Assembly (NCBI GenBank): GCA_016792765.1
Contig: JAEULD010000082.1
Span: 1-33,270 of the forward strand
DNA: 33,270 nucleotides
Source: Candidatus Odyssella sp.
GTDB lineage: Bacteria > Pseudomonadota > Alphaproteobacteria > Bin65
Direction: 5' to 3'
The first letter of the stretch is position 1, and each line of letters opens with the position of its first letter. Below are positions 15,243-22,913 of this stretch, one piece after another. The position numbers and the translations under genes were made by a program. The notes beneath the pieces are model-generated. The model was not told the origin of the DNA. It was given only the letters and a program-made list of their open reading frames with translations, and ran no database searches.

Positions 15243-16778
15243 CTAGGACTGCCGCTGGTTCGCGCCGATGCGGCGCGGCGCCTCGCCGAGCGGCAGGGCC
15301 TCCGCCGCCGCGCGATAATACATCGCGCGGATGTGCGGTTCGAGGCGTTGCGCGCCCGCGCGCATGGCGGGCACGCGCTCGCGGCGGAATCGCTCCGCGG
15401 CCTCGCGCACGCGGCCGCGCATCGCGGCCTCGTCGAAGACGGTGATCTCGCGGTCGCGCATCACGATGCGCCCGTCCACGATCACGGTCTCGACCGCTTC
15501 CGAGGTCACCGAGAAGGCGAGGTTGCGCACCGGGTCGTGCAGCGGAATGAACCCCCAGGCGCCGCGATCGAGCAGGATGATGTCGGCCTTCTTGCCGGGC
15601 TCGAGGCTGCCGACCTCGCGCTCCATGAGGCCCGAGCGCGCGCCGCCCATCGTCGCCATGCGGAACACGTCGGCGGCCGATACCCACTGCGCGTAATCGT
15701 GCGTGCCGGGCTTGTGGATGAGGCTGGCCGCGCGGATCGCCTCGATGAGGTCGGCGGTGTCGCTGGTCGCGAGCCCGTCGGTGCCGAGCGCCACGTTCAC
15801 GCCGGCGTCGAGGAGCTTGCGCACCGGGCAGAGCCCGCTGCCGAGCTTCAGATTGCTCAGCGGATTGTGCACGACCGTGCAGCCGTTCGCGGCGAGCAGC
15901 GCGATGTCGCGCTCGGTCAGCCAGATGCCGTGCACGATCGCGAGGCGCGGGCTCAAGAGGCCGAACCCGTCGAGATACTCGACGACGCTCTTGCCCCATT
16001 GCGCGCGCGCATGCACCGCCTGGAGCTTGGTTTCGAGCGTGTGGCTGTGGATCGGGATGTCGAGCGCCTCGGCCAGGCGCCCGATCTCGCGCAGCATCGC
16101 GGGGCTGCAGCGCTGCGGCCCGCAGGGCGCGATGACGATGCGGATGCGGCCGTCGCGGCCGTGCCATTTCTCGAAGTGGCGCTGGAAGAGGGCGAGCTGC
16201 TCGGCCGTGCTCGTGAACGGCAGCGCCAGGATCTCGTCCTGGATCGGCTGCGGGATGATCGAGCGCACATAGGGCAGGCAGTCGAGCAGCCCCACGTCCC
16301 AGAGGTCGACCGTCACCCAGGCGCGCAGGCCGGCGTCGAGATAGGCCTGGATCGCGGCATCCTGTGCCTCGGGCGTGCCGGGCAGGTGCACGTAGTCGTC
16401 CTGCACCGTGGTGACGCCGGCGCGGATCGACTCGACCGCGGCCAGCATCGTGCGGAGGTAGTAGTCCTCCTCGCTCAGCAGCGGAAACCCGAACGGCGGA
16501 TAGCTCTGCAGCAGCCAGGGCTCGAGCGGCAGGTTGTCGTAGGCGCCCTGCTCGAATCCCTCGTTGCTGTGCAGGTGCGCGTTGACGAGGCCGGGCATCG
16601 CCACCGCGTCGGCGGCGTCGATCGTCTCGGCCCCGGCGAGGCCGGCGCCGGCGTCCGGGCCGATGGCCGCGATGCGGTTGCCGCGCACCACGATGTCGGC
16701 GCGGTCGTGGCGCGTATCCTTCGCGTCGCCGGTGACGACGCAGCCGTCCTTGATGACGAGGACGGGCTCGGCGCTCAT
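15243..16778 (-). CDS. TRZ/ATZ-type amidohydrolase (cytosine deaminase-like)
   Basis: 511 residues. All metal and catalytic positions of the ATZ/TRZ branch are visible: H68 and H70 in PGLVNAHLHSNEG, H246 and E249 in HSHTLET, H283 in IVHGIWLTE, H304 in VVHNPLSN and D334 in LGTDGLATSD. The family hydrolyses exocyclic amino, chloro or thiomethyl groups of triazines, pyrimidines and purines, and S-adenosylhomocysteine-type substrates. The long C-terminal extension (about residues 430-511) is Arg- and Glu-rich. Its ATG overlaps the stop of the alpha/beta-hydrolase. I infer hydrolytic deamination of an amino-heterocycle, feeding a hydroxylated ring to the Mo hydroxylase or the dioxygenase; the order of steps is not determined by the sequence. 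Confidence 0.88.
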   Translation of the reverse strand: MSAEPVLVIKDGCVVTGDAKDTRHDRADIVVRGNRIAAIGPDAGAGLAGAETIDAADAVAMPGLVNAHLHSNEGFEQGAYDNLPLEPWLLQSYPPFGFPLLSEEDYYLRTMLAAVESIRAGVTTVQDDYVHLPGTPEAQDAAIQAYLDAGLRAWVTVDLWDVGLLDCLPYVRSIIPQPIQDEILALPFTSTAEQLALFQRHFEKWHGRDGRIRIVIAPCGPQRCSPAMLREIGRLAEALDIPIHSHTLETKLQAVHARAQWGKSVVEYLDGFGLLSPRLAIVHGIWLTERDIALLAANGCTVVHNPLSNLKLGSGLCPVRKLLDAGVNVALGTDGLATSDTADLIEAIRAASLIHKPGTHDYAQWVSAADVFRMATMGGARSGLMEREVGSLEPGKKADIILLDRGAWGFIPLHDPVRNLAFSVTSEAVETVIVDGRIVMRDREITVFDEAAMRGRVREAAERFRRERVPAMRAGAQRLEPHIRAMYYRAAAEALPLGEAPRRIGANQRQS

Positions 16779-17620
16779 CCGGCCACGCGGCCGCGCGCGG
16801 CGGCCGCTGCGATCCAGGCCAGCGCTTTCGGAACCCACGGGCCGTCGGCCTCGCCGCCGGCATGGCTCGCCGAGAAGTGGTCGCGCCCGGGCAGGACGAC
16901 GCGCTCGACGGCGCCGCCCGCCTTCTCGAGCGCCGCTTCCATCGCTTCGGCCTGCTTCATCAGGTGCGGGAAGTCCTTGTCGCCATGGGCGAGCAGGAAC
17001 GGCGGCGCCGTCTCGATGTTGTGGATCGGGCTCGCCGCGCGCTCGGCGGCGGGATCGGCGCCGAGGAAGCGCGGCTTCATCGAGAGGCCGGCGCCTTCGC
17101 CGAACTGGAACACCCCGGAGATCGGCAGGCAGCCCTTCACCACGTCGCGCGGCAGCTTGCGTTTCGCGCGCCAGCCCTGCGTCACGGCCAGCAGCGCCGC
17201 GTAATGGCCGCCGGCCGAGTGCCCGCCGATGAAGATGCGCGCCGGATCGCCGCCGAAGCGGCCGCATTCGGCGTGCACCATCGCGACCGCATCGGCGCAA
17301 TCCTCGAGGCCGGCCGGAAAGACGTGCTGCGGCGCGAGGCGGTAGCCCGGCGCGACGAAGGTGACGCCGGCCGCGGTGAAGGCCGGCGCCATGAACGCCA
17401 TCCATTCCTTGTAGCCGCCGGTCCAGCCGCCGCCGTGCCAGAACACGAACACCGCGCCGTTCGGCCGCGCCGCGCGGTGGAACGCGAGGCCCTGATAGGG
17501 ATCGGCGCCGTAGCGCATCTCCGCGCCGGCGATGCCGGCGCCGCGCTTCAGGCATTCGGCGGCATAGGCGGCGCCGGCGGGGGAGGCGGGCTCCTGCGGC
17601 GGGTAATCCTCGATGCGCAT
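16775..17620 (-). CDS. Alpha/beta-hydrolase, kynurenine-formamidase/esterase type
   Basis: 281 residues from the ATG at 17620. The oxyanion motif HGGGW (62-66), nucleophile elbow GGHSAGGH with S135, acid D216 (HGDKDF) and H248 (PGRDHFS) form a complete triad. The HGGGW plus GHSAGG combination is that of the hormone-sensitive-lipase-like and arylformamidase group. In known 2,5-dihydroxypyridine pathways the ring-cleavage product N-formylmaleamate is deformylated by an alpha/beta-hydrolase (NicD). I infer an equivalent deformylase or amide/ester-cleaving step here, though this protein looks closer to arylformamidases than to NicD. Overlap with the amidohydrolase start shows tight coupling. Confidence 0.85.
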   Translation of the reverse strand: MRIEDYPPQEPASPAGAAYAAECLKRGAGIAGAEMRYGADPYQGLAFHRAARPNGAVFVFWHGGGWTGGYKEWMAFMAPAFTAAGVTFVAPGYRLAPQHVFPAGLEDCADAVAMVHAECGRFGGDPARIFIGGHSAGGHYAALLAVTQGWRAKRKLPRDVVKGCLPISGVFQFGEGAGLSMKPRFLGADPAAERAASPIHNIETAPPFLLAHGDKDFPHLMKQAEAMEAALEKAGGAVERVVLPGRDHFSASHAGGEADGPWVPKALAWIAAAAARGRVAG

Positions 17621-17628
17621 CGCCGTTC

Positions 17629-19935
17629 CTATTTGCCGAGCATCGCGCGCAGCACGCGCTCGGGCGTGAGCGGCAGGGCGTTGAAGCGCTTGCCGAGCGC
17701 GATCGCCGCGGCGTTGGCGATCGCGGCCGGCACCACGTTGATGCCGATCTCGCCCACGCCCTTGGCGCCGAACGGACCGTCCGGCTCCGGCGCCTCGACG
17801 ATGATCGAATGGATCTCGTGGGGCGAATCGAGCGTCGTCGGCACCTTGTAGTCCATCAGCGTGGGGTTCGCGAGGCGCGGGCCGTCCCACACCATTTCTT
17901 CGTTGAGCGCGAGGCCCATGCCCTGGACGAAGGCGCCCTCGAGCTGGCCTTCCACCGCGAGCGGATTGATCGCGCGGCCGACATCGGCGGCGGACCAGGC
18001 GCGTTTCACCTCGATCTTGCCGGTCGTCTCGTCGATCTCGATGTCGACCACGAGCGCGCCGAACGCGAAGGCGCCGATCTGCGGGAACGGCAGCCCCACC
18101 GCGATCGCGCGCTTGGGGTCCACGCTCGGTTTCTCGAACACCAGCGAATTGTGGCCGATGATCGGGCCGCCGCGCGCCCAGTGCGCGCGCGCGGAAACCT
18201 CGAAGAAGCTCACGGCCTTGTCGGGCACGCCGACGATGCCGACGCGCCCGCCGGGGCGCAGCTCGAGATCGGCCGCGTCGCACTCGAGCATCTCGGAGGC
18301 GTGCTGCTTGATCTGCTTTTCCACCTCGAGGGCCGCCGCCACCACGGCGCGGCCGGTGGTGTAGGTGACGCGGCTCGCGGTCGTGCCCCAATTGTAGGGC
18401 GAGCCGTCGGTGTCGGGGCTGGCGAGCCGCACGCGCTCGATCGGAACCTTGAGCGCCTCGGCGCAGATCTGCGTCAGCGCCGTGTCGGAGCCCTGGCCGA
18501 TGTCGACCGCGCCGGTGTTGAGCACGATCGATCCGTCTTCGAGCATGCGCACGATCGCGCCGGTGGCGAGCAGGCCGCTGATGTGCGCGGTGCAGGCGGC
18601 GGCCATCGCGCGCTTCCGGCCGGGCGCGCTCGGCTCGAGTTCGGCGCGCTTGGCCCAGCCCGATGCCGCCTTCACCCGCGCGATGCACTCTTCGAGGCCG
18701 TTCGACCCCACCTCGGCGCCGCCGAACCACTTGTCGCCGGGGCGCAGCATGCTCTTCTCGCGCACCGCGAGCGGATCGAGCCCGAGGCGCGCGGCGATCT
18801 CGTCGATCTGCTGCTCGCCGGCGAAGCTCACCTGCGGATTGCCGAAGCCGCGGAACGCGCCGAAGCGCAGCTTGTTGGTGTAGACGAGCGTGCCCGACGC
18901 CTTCATGTAGCGGAAGCGGTAGGGGCCGGGCGACATGAACAGGCTGTAGCCGAGCACGCCGGGGCTGTCGTCGGCATAGGCGCCGCCGTCGAGCAGCACC
19001 TCCACCTCGCGCGCCACGAGCGTGCCGTCCTTGAGCGCGCCGGTCCTGACGCGCAGCTTGAACGGATGCCGCGCGCGCACGATCTCGAAATCCTCCTCGC
19101 GCGTGAGGATCAGCTTCACCGGCCGTCCGGTCGCGAGCGCCAGCTTCACGGCGATCGGCTGGATGTGCGGCTCCATCTTGTTGCCGAAGCCCGCGCCCAC
19201 GCGCGGCGTCAGGCAGCGCAGCTGCGCCATCGGCAGGCCGAGCGATTCCGAGACGTTCGCCTGGACGCGGAACACCGACTGGTTCGCCGACCACAGGGTC
19301 ACGCGGCCCGTGGCATCGGGCTCGGCCAGCGCGCCGCACGGCTCGAGCGAGACGTGCGCCTGCGGCTGCGTCGCGAACCGGCCCTCGACGATCACGTCGC
19401 AGCGGTCCCAGGCCGCGGCGTCGCCCTCGGTCAGCGAGGTGCGCGAGCAGACGTTCGCCGTGCTGCCGGTGTCGAACACCTTGAAGTAGGAGGCGACGTC
19501 CTCGTGGATGATCGCGGCGTCCGGCGCCAGCGCCGCCTCGGGCGAGAGGATCGCCGGCAGCTCCTCGTATTCGACGCTGACGAGGCGCGCGGCGAGCTTC
19601 GCCGCCGCCTCGGTCTCGGCGGCGACGGCGGCCACCGGCTCGCCGACATAGCGCACCTTGCCCTTGGCGATCGCGTGCTCGTCCTTGACGAACGCGCCCA
19701 TGCGATGGTCGCCGAAATCGTCGCCGGTCAGCACCGCGTGCACGCCCGGCACCGCCAGCGCCTCGCTCGTGTCGTAGCGCTTGATGCGCGCATGGGCGTG
19801 CGGGCTGCCGAGAACGGCGCCGTGCAGCATGCCGGGGCGGTAGAGGTCGGCGATGTACTGCGCGCGGCCCTCCACCTTCTCGCGCACCTCGGCGCGCGGC
19901 AGCGCGGCGCCGACGGCTTTCGCTGTCGCGCTCAC
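17629..19935 (-). CDS. Molybdenum hydroxylase, molybdopterin-binding large subunit
   Basis: 768 residues from a GTG at 19935 that overlaps the stop of the Fe-S subunit (GTGA). Typical of the xanthine-oxidase/CoxL family: an N-terminal hammerhead domain (VEGRAQYIADLYRPGMLHGA), the molybdopterin regions GAGFGNKMEPH, AFRGFGNPQ and VDIGQGSDTALTQI, and the catalytic glutamate E729 in FGAKGVGEIG near the C terminus. It lacks the AYRCSFR-type active-site loop of true CO dehydrogenases, so it is a heteroarene or aldehyde hydroxylase and not CoxL. It inserts water-derived oxygen next to a ring nitrogen, as nicotinate and picolinate hydroxylases do. The electron path runs through the Fe-S and FAD subunits encoded just upstream. 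Confidence 0.93.
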   Translation of the reverse strand: MSATAKAVGAALPRAEVREKVEGRAQYIADLYRPGMLHGAVLGSPHAHARIKRYDTSEALAVPGVHAVLTGDDFGDHRMGAFVKDEHAIAKGKVRYVGEPVAAVAAETEAAAKLAARLVSVEYEELPAILSPEAALAPDAAIIHEDVASYFKVFDTGSTANVCSRTSLTEGDAAAWDRCDVIVEGRFATQPQAHVSLEPCGALAEPDATGRVTLWSANQSVFRVQANVSESLGLPMAQLRCLTPRVGAGFGNKMEPHIQPIAVKLALATGRPVKLILTREEDFEIVRARHPFKLRVRTGALKDGTLVAREVEVLLDGGAYADDSPGVLGYSLFMSPGPYRFRYMKASGTLVYTNKLRFGAFRGFGNPQVSFAGEQQIDEIAARLGLDPLAVREKSMLRPGDKWFGGAEVGSNGLEECIARVKAASGWAKRAELEPSAPGRKRAMAAACTAHISGLLATGAIVRMLEDGSIVLNTGAVDIGQGSDTALTQICAEALKVPIERVRLASPDTDGSPYNWGTTASRVTYTTGRAVVAAALEVEKQIKQHASEMLECDAADLELRPGGRVGIVGVPDKAVSFFEVSARAHWARGGPIIGHNSLVFEKPSVDPKRAIAVGLPFPQIGAFAFGALVVDIEIDETTGKIEVKRAWSAADVGRAINPLAVEGQLEGAFVQGMGLALNEEMVWDGPRLANPTLMDYKVPTTLDSPHEIHSIIVEAPEPDGPFGAKGVGEIGINVVPAAIANAAAIALGKRFNALPLTPERVLRAMLGK

Positions 19936-20396
19936 GGCTTGGCCTCCTTTGCCGCTTCGGCCACCGCGTCGACGATCTTGCGATAGCCGGAGCAGCGGCA
20001 GAGATTGCCGGAAAGCCCGGCGCGGATCTCGTCGGTGCGCGGGTCGGCGTTGTGCGACAGCAGCGCGTGCGCCGAGACGAGCACGCCCGGCGTGCAGAAG
20101 CCGCACTGCACGGCGCCGGTCGCCGCGAACGCCTTCTGCAGCCGCGCCATGCTCGCGTCGCGCTGCAGGCCCTCGAGCGTCGTGATCGCGGCGCCCTCGC
20201 AATTGGCGGCAAGCGAGAGGCACGCGCGCTGCGGGCGGCCGTCGATCAGCACCGTGCAGGCGCCGCAGACGCCCTGATTGCAGCCGCGCTTGGCCGCGGT
20301 CAGCAGCAGCTGGTCGCGCAGCACGGTCAGCAGCGTATCGGAGAGGCCGGCCTGCACCTGGCGGATCCGGCCGTTGATCGAGAGCGCCAGCGTCAT
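19932..20396 (-). CDS. Molybdenum hydroxylase, [2Fe-2S] small subunit
   Basis: 154 residues, the standard size. The N-terminal plant-ferredoxin-type cluster ligands are C39, C44, C47 and C59 (CNQGVCGACTV then C). The C-terminal helical-domain cluster ligands are C98, C101, C133 and C135 (CGFC and CRC). It transfers electrons from the Mo centre to FAD. Its ATG overlaps the FAD-subunit stop and its own stop overlaps the large-subunit GTG, giving the order FAD, Fe-S, Mo. Confidence 0.95.
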   Translation of the reverse strand: MTLALSINGRIRQVQAGLSDTLLTVLRDQLLLTAAKRGCNQGVCGACTVLIDGRPQRACLSLAANCEGAAITTLEGLQRDASMARLQKAFAATGAVQCGFCTPGVLVSAHALLSHNADPRTDEIRAGLSGNLCRCSGYRKIVDAVAEAAKEAKP

Positions 20397-21250
20397 CTCG
20401 CCTCCAATGCGGCGCGCGCGTGAGCCACCGTCTCCGCGACCAGCCGCGGGATCACCAGCCGCCGGTATTCGGCGCTCGCCCGAACGTCGTCGACCGGGTC
20501 GGCGGCGGCGGCCAGCGCCTCGCCGGCGGCGGCGGCCGCGGCCGCGTCGCCGAATTTCGCCGACAGCAGCGCGTCGGCCGCGTCGGCGCGGATCGGCCGC
20601 GGCCCGCAGCCGCCGACCGCGATGCGGATCGATACGCCGTTCGCGTCTTTCGCCGCCGACAGCGCCACCGACGCGATCGCGAAATCGCCGGAGACGCGCG
20701 CGAGCTTCTTGTAGAGGCCCGCGCCGGGGCGGGGCGGCGGCAGATAGACGCCGGTCACGAACTCGCCCGGCCCGCACGCCGTCGTGTACCAGTCGACGAA
20801 GAAATCCCGCGCCGCCACGCGGCGGCGGCCGGCGGCGTTCGCGATCTCCACCTCGGCGTTCGCGGCGACGAGCGCCGGCGGATAGTCGGCGGCGGGATCG
20901 GCGAAGCCGATGGAGCCGCCGATCGTGCCCATGTTGCGGACCACGGGGTTCGCGATCTGCCGCGCCGCGTCGCGCAGCACCGCGAGCGTGCCGGCGAGGC
21001 GCGCGTCTCCGGCCGTCGCCGCGTGGCGCGTCATCGCGCCGATGCGAAACCCGCCGTTCGCGAGCTCCGCGATGCCGGCCAGCTCGGGAATCCCCGCCAG
21101 GCTCACGATCGCCTTGGGCTCGGCGAGGCTCGCGTTCATCATCGCGACGAGCGTGGCCCCGCCCGACAGGCAGCGCGCGCCGTCCGTCTCGGCGAGCAGC
21201 CGCGCCGCGTCCTCGACCGATTTCGGCCGGTGAAAGCCGGGCACGCTCAT
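20393..21250 (-). CDS. Molybdenum hydroxylase, FAD-binding middle subunit
   Basis: 285 residues. FAD-binding signatures of the CoxM/PCMH family are clear: CLSGGATLVAMMNASLAEP (about 34-52) and NMGTIGGSIGFADPAADYP (about 106-124), followed by the CO-dehydrogenase-flavoprotein C-terminal domain. It passes electrons from the 2Fe-2S subunit to a carrier or oxygen. The ATG overlaps the CoxG-like stop. Confidence 0.94.
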   Translation of the reverse strand: MSVPGFHRPKSVEDAARLLAETDGARCLSGGATLVAMMNASLAEPKAIVSLAGIPELAGIAELANGGFRIGAMTRHAATAGDARLAGTLAVLRDAARQIANPVVRNMGTIGGSIGFADPAADYPPALVAANAEVEIANAAGRRRVAARDFFVDWYTTACGPGEFVTGVYLPPPRPGAGLYKKLARVSGDFAIASVALSAAKDANGVSIRIAVGGCGPRPIRADAADALLSAKFGDAAAAAAAGEALAAAADPVDDVRASAEYRRLVIPRLVAETVAHARAALEAR

Positions 21251-21705
21251 GACGCCGCCGCCGCTTCGATCTTGCCGCGGAAATTCTCCGCGAACTTGGC
21301 GCCGAGCGCCTCGGCCTTCTTCTTCATCATGCCGAGGCCGAACTTGCCGAGGCGCCCGGTCACCGACACTTCGGCGACGTACTTCACTTCCGTGCCGCCG
21401 CCCTCGGCCGGGGCCAGTACCAGTTCGTTGTTCGACGAGATCACGCTGGCGCGCGTGCCTTCCTCGCCGCGCGTGATCGAGACGACGCGCTCCGGAGGCA
21501 CTTCCTCCTTCACCTCGACCACGAGGTTGAAGCGCGCCTTGATCGGCCCGACCTCGACGAGAATGCGCGCGCGATAGGTCTTGGGGTCGATCACCTCGAT
21601 CGCCTCGCAGCCGGGAATGCAGCCGGCCATCAGCGCGGGGTTGGTGATCTCCGCGAAAACGCGCTCGCGCGGCGCGGCGACGACGAACGATCCTTCGATG
21701 CGCAT
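21247..21705 (-). CDS. coxG: CoxG-like SRPBCC-domain protein
   Basis: 152 residues beginning MRIEGSFVVAAPRERVFAEI, the standard CoxG/polyketide-cyclase opening, with NPALMAGCIPGCEAIEVID and the C-terminal TGRLGKFGLGMMKKKAEALGAKFAENF segment. CoxG-type proteins accompany molybdenum hydroxylases and are thought to help recruit the enzyme to the membrane or to mature it. Its position ahead of the FAD subunit, with overlap, fits that role. It is not an enzyme of the pathway as far as can be seen. Confidence 0.9.
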   Translation of the reverse strand: MRIEGSFVVAAPRERVFAEITNPALMAGCIPGCEAIEVIDPKTYRARILVEVGPIKARFNLVVEVKEEVPPERVVSITRGEEGTRASVISSNNELVLAPAEGGGTEVKYVAEVSVTGRLGKFGLGMMKKKAEALGAKFAENFRGKIEAAAAS

Positions 21706-21715
21706 CGGAGCGCCG

Positions 21716-22795
21716 TCAGCGCTGGACGCGCTTCACCCGCATCTTCTCGTCCGCGAAGCGGCCCTTGTCGATGACCACCTCGTTGTCGAGGATCACCGTG
21801 CAGTCGCGCATCGGCACGTCGTAATGGCCGCGGGTCTTGCGCTTGCCGCCGCCTTCGTTGTTGGGCCCGGTCGAGAACAGGAAATTGCCCGGGAACACGC
21901 GCGCGGCGGCGCGGCTGCGCTCCGGCGAATCGCCGGCGAGCGCGATGTTGTACCAGCGCGCCTGCGGATTGAGGCCCCAGCCGAGATGCGAAACCGCGTA
22001 GGGATCGCGGTCGTCGTCCGAGGCCTTGTTGTCCTCGAGCCACGCCTTCATCAGCTTCGCGTCGAGGCCGCCCTCGATCTTGGTGATGAAGCCGTCGCGC
22101 ACCTCGACCCGCACCTGGTCCTGCACGTAGCGGCAGTAGGGCAGGATCACGATGTCGCCGGGCTGCATCACGACGGTGCCGTTGGCGCTGCCCTCGTTCG
22201 GAAAGGTGTGGATGTGCCCGCCGCCCCAATGGTCGAAGCGGCCCTTGGCGTCGGCGTAGCCGTATTGGCTCATCACCGGATATTCGCCGCAGCGATAGCG
22301 CAGATCGGTGCCGGCATCGCTGATGACGCGCACCTCGCGCGTCTTGGCGAGGCGCTCGTGCGCGTGCAGCACCGCTTCCTTGAGGCCGGGCGGCGCCATC
22401 AGCATCTCGAGATCGTCGGGCGCGTCGATGATCATCTGCACGCGCGTTCCGGCCGCGCGCACTTCCTTGAGCCACGAGCTGAACAGCGGCACGTGGAAGA
22501 TCACCACCATGTCCGCGGCCTTCAAGGCCTCGAGCGTGCCCTTGCACTGGCCGATCGTGGGCACGCCCACCTTGGTCCAGCCCGGCACGTTGTTGACGCA
22601 CATCTCGTAGATGTCGGCGCCGAGCTGCTCGGCGGCGGCGAAGGCGGCGGCGACGTATTCGCGCCGCGTGCCGAGATCGCTGACGGCGACCACCGTCTCG
22701 CCGCGCTTCACGTTGCACAGCTCGAACTGCTTCAAGTAGAGCATCGCGAGCTTGGCGGGATTGATTTCTTGCGGACGAAGCGCAGCCTCGGTCAC
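21716..22795 (-). CDS. nicX: 2,5-dihydroxypyridine 5,6-dioxygenase family protein (NicX-like)
   Basis: 359 residues from a GTG at 22795, with GGGGA 7 nt upstream. The open frame extends to a TTG at 22861, but that TTG is part of the -35 box. From memory of NicX, long shared stretches include YPVMSQYGYADAKGRFDHW, NEGSANGT, SHLGWGLNPQARW and FLFSTGPNNEGGGKRKT. The metal ligands of NicX (two His and one Asp) are matched by H270, H324 and D326 (HxD). NicX opens 2,5-dihydroxypyridine to N-formylmaleamate without a Rieske or cupin centre. First gene of the long operon, just upstream of the CoxG-hydroxylase block. The substrate could be 2,5-dihydroxypyridine or an analogous dihydroxylated N-heterocycle, since the other nic genes are absent. 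Confidence 0.87.
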   Translation of the reverse strand: MTEAALRPQEINPAKLAMLYLKQFELCNVKRGETVVAVSDLGTRREYVAAAFAAAEQLGADIYEMCVNNVPGWTKVGVPTIGQCKGTLEALKAADMVVIFHVPLFSSWLKEVRAAGTRVQMIIDAPDDLEMLMAPPGLKEAVLHAHERLAKTREVRVISDAGTDLRYRCGEYPVMSQYGYADAKGRFDHWGGGHIHTFPNEGSANGTVVMQPGDIVILPYCRYVQDQVRVEVRDGFITKIEGGLDAKLMKAWLEDNKASDDDRDPYAVSHLGWGLNPQARWYNIALAGDSPERSRAAARVFPGNFLFSTGPNNEGGGKRKTRGHYDVPMRDCTVILDNEVVIDKGRFADEKMRVKRVQR

Positions 22796-22832
22796 GGCGG
22801 GATCCCCATCATTGCCATGGCGTGAAGCCGCG

Positions 22833-22861
22833 ATTAGGAGCGAGTCGCAATTCCTTGTCAA
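22833..22861 (-). promoter_or_regulatory. Sigma-70-type promoter of the nicX-like operon
   Basis: On the minus strand a perfect TTGACA (22861-22856), a 17-bp spacer and CCTAAT (22838-22833). The palindrome 22858-22884 overlaps the -35 box, so a bound repressor would block polymerase. The leader to the GTG at 22795 would be about 30 nt. Confidence 0.6.
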
Positions 22862-22884
22862 TACCGAACCGGTGTCGGTATTGA
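22858..22884. promoter_or_regulatory. Palindromic operator between nicX-like and tetR genes
   Basis: Inverted repeat with 10-bp perfect arms, TCAATACCGA-N7-TCGGTATTGA, centred at 22871. It overlaps the -35 of the nicX-like promoter and sits 29 bp before the tetR ATG, as expected for an autoregulated TetR repressor. Its inner half-sites and spacing equal those of the dctP operator. Confidence 0.72.
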
Positions 22885-22913
22885 TGCCGGGAGCGCTGGC
22901 GGAGGAACGGACG

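Noticed and set aside
17629..19935. Mo-subunit as true CO dehydrogenase (CoxL)
   Set aside because: The characteristic CoxL active-site Cys loop is absent and the surrounding enzymes are for heterocycle degradation; presence of CoxG alone is not diagnostic.
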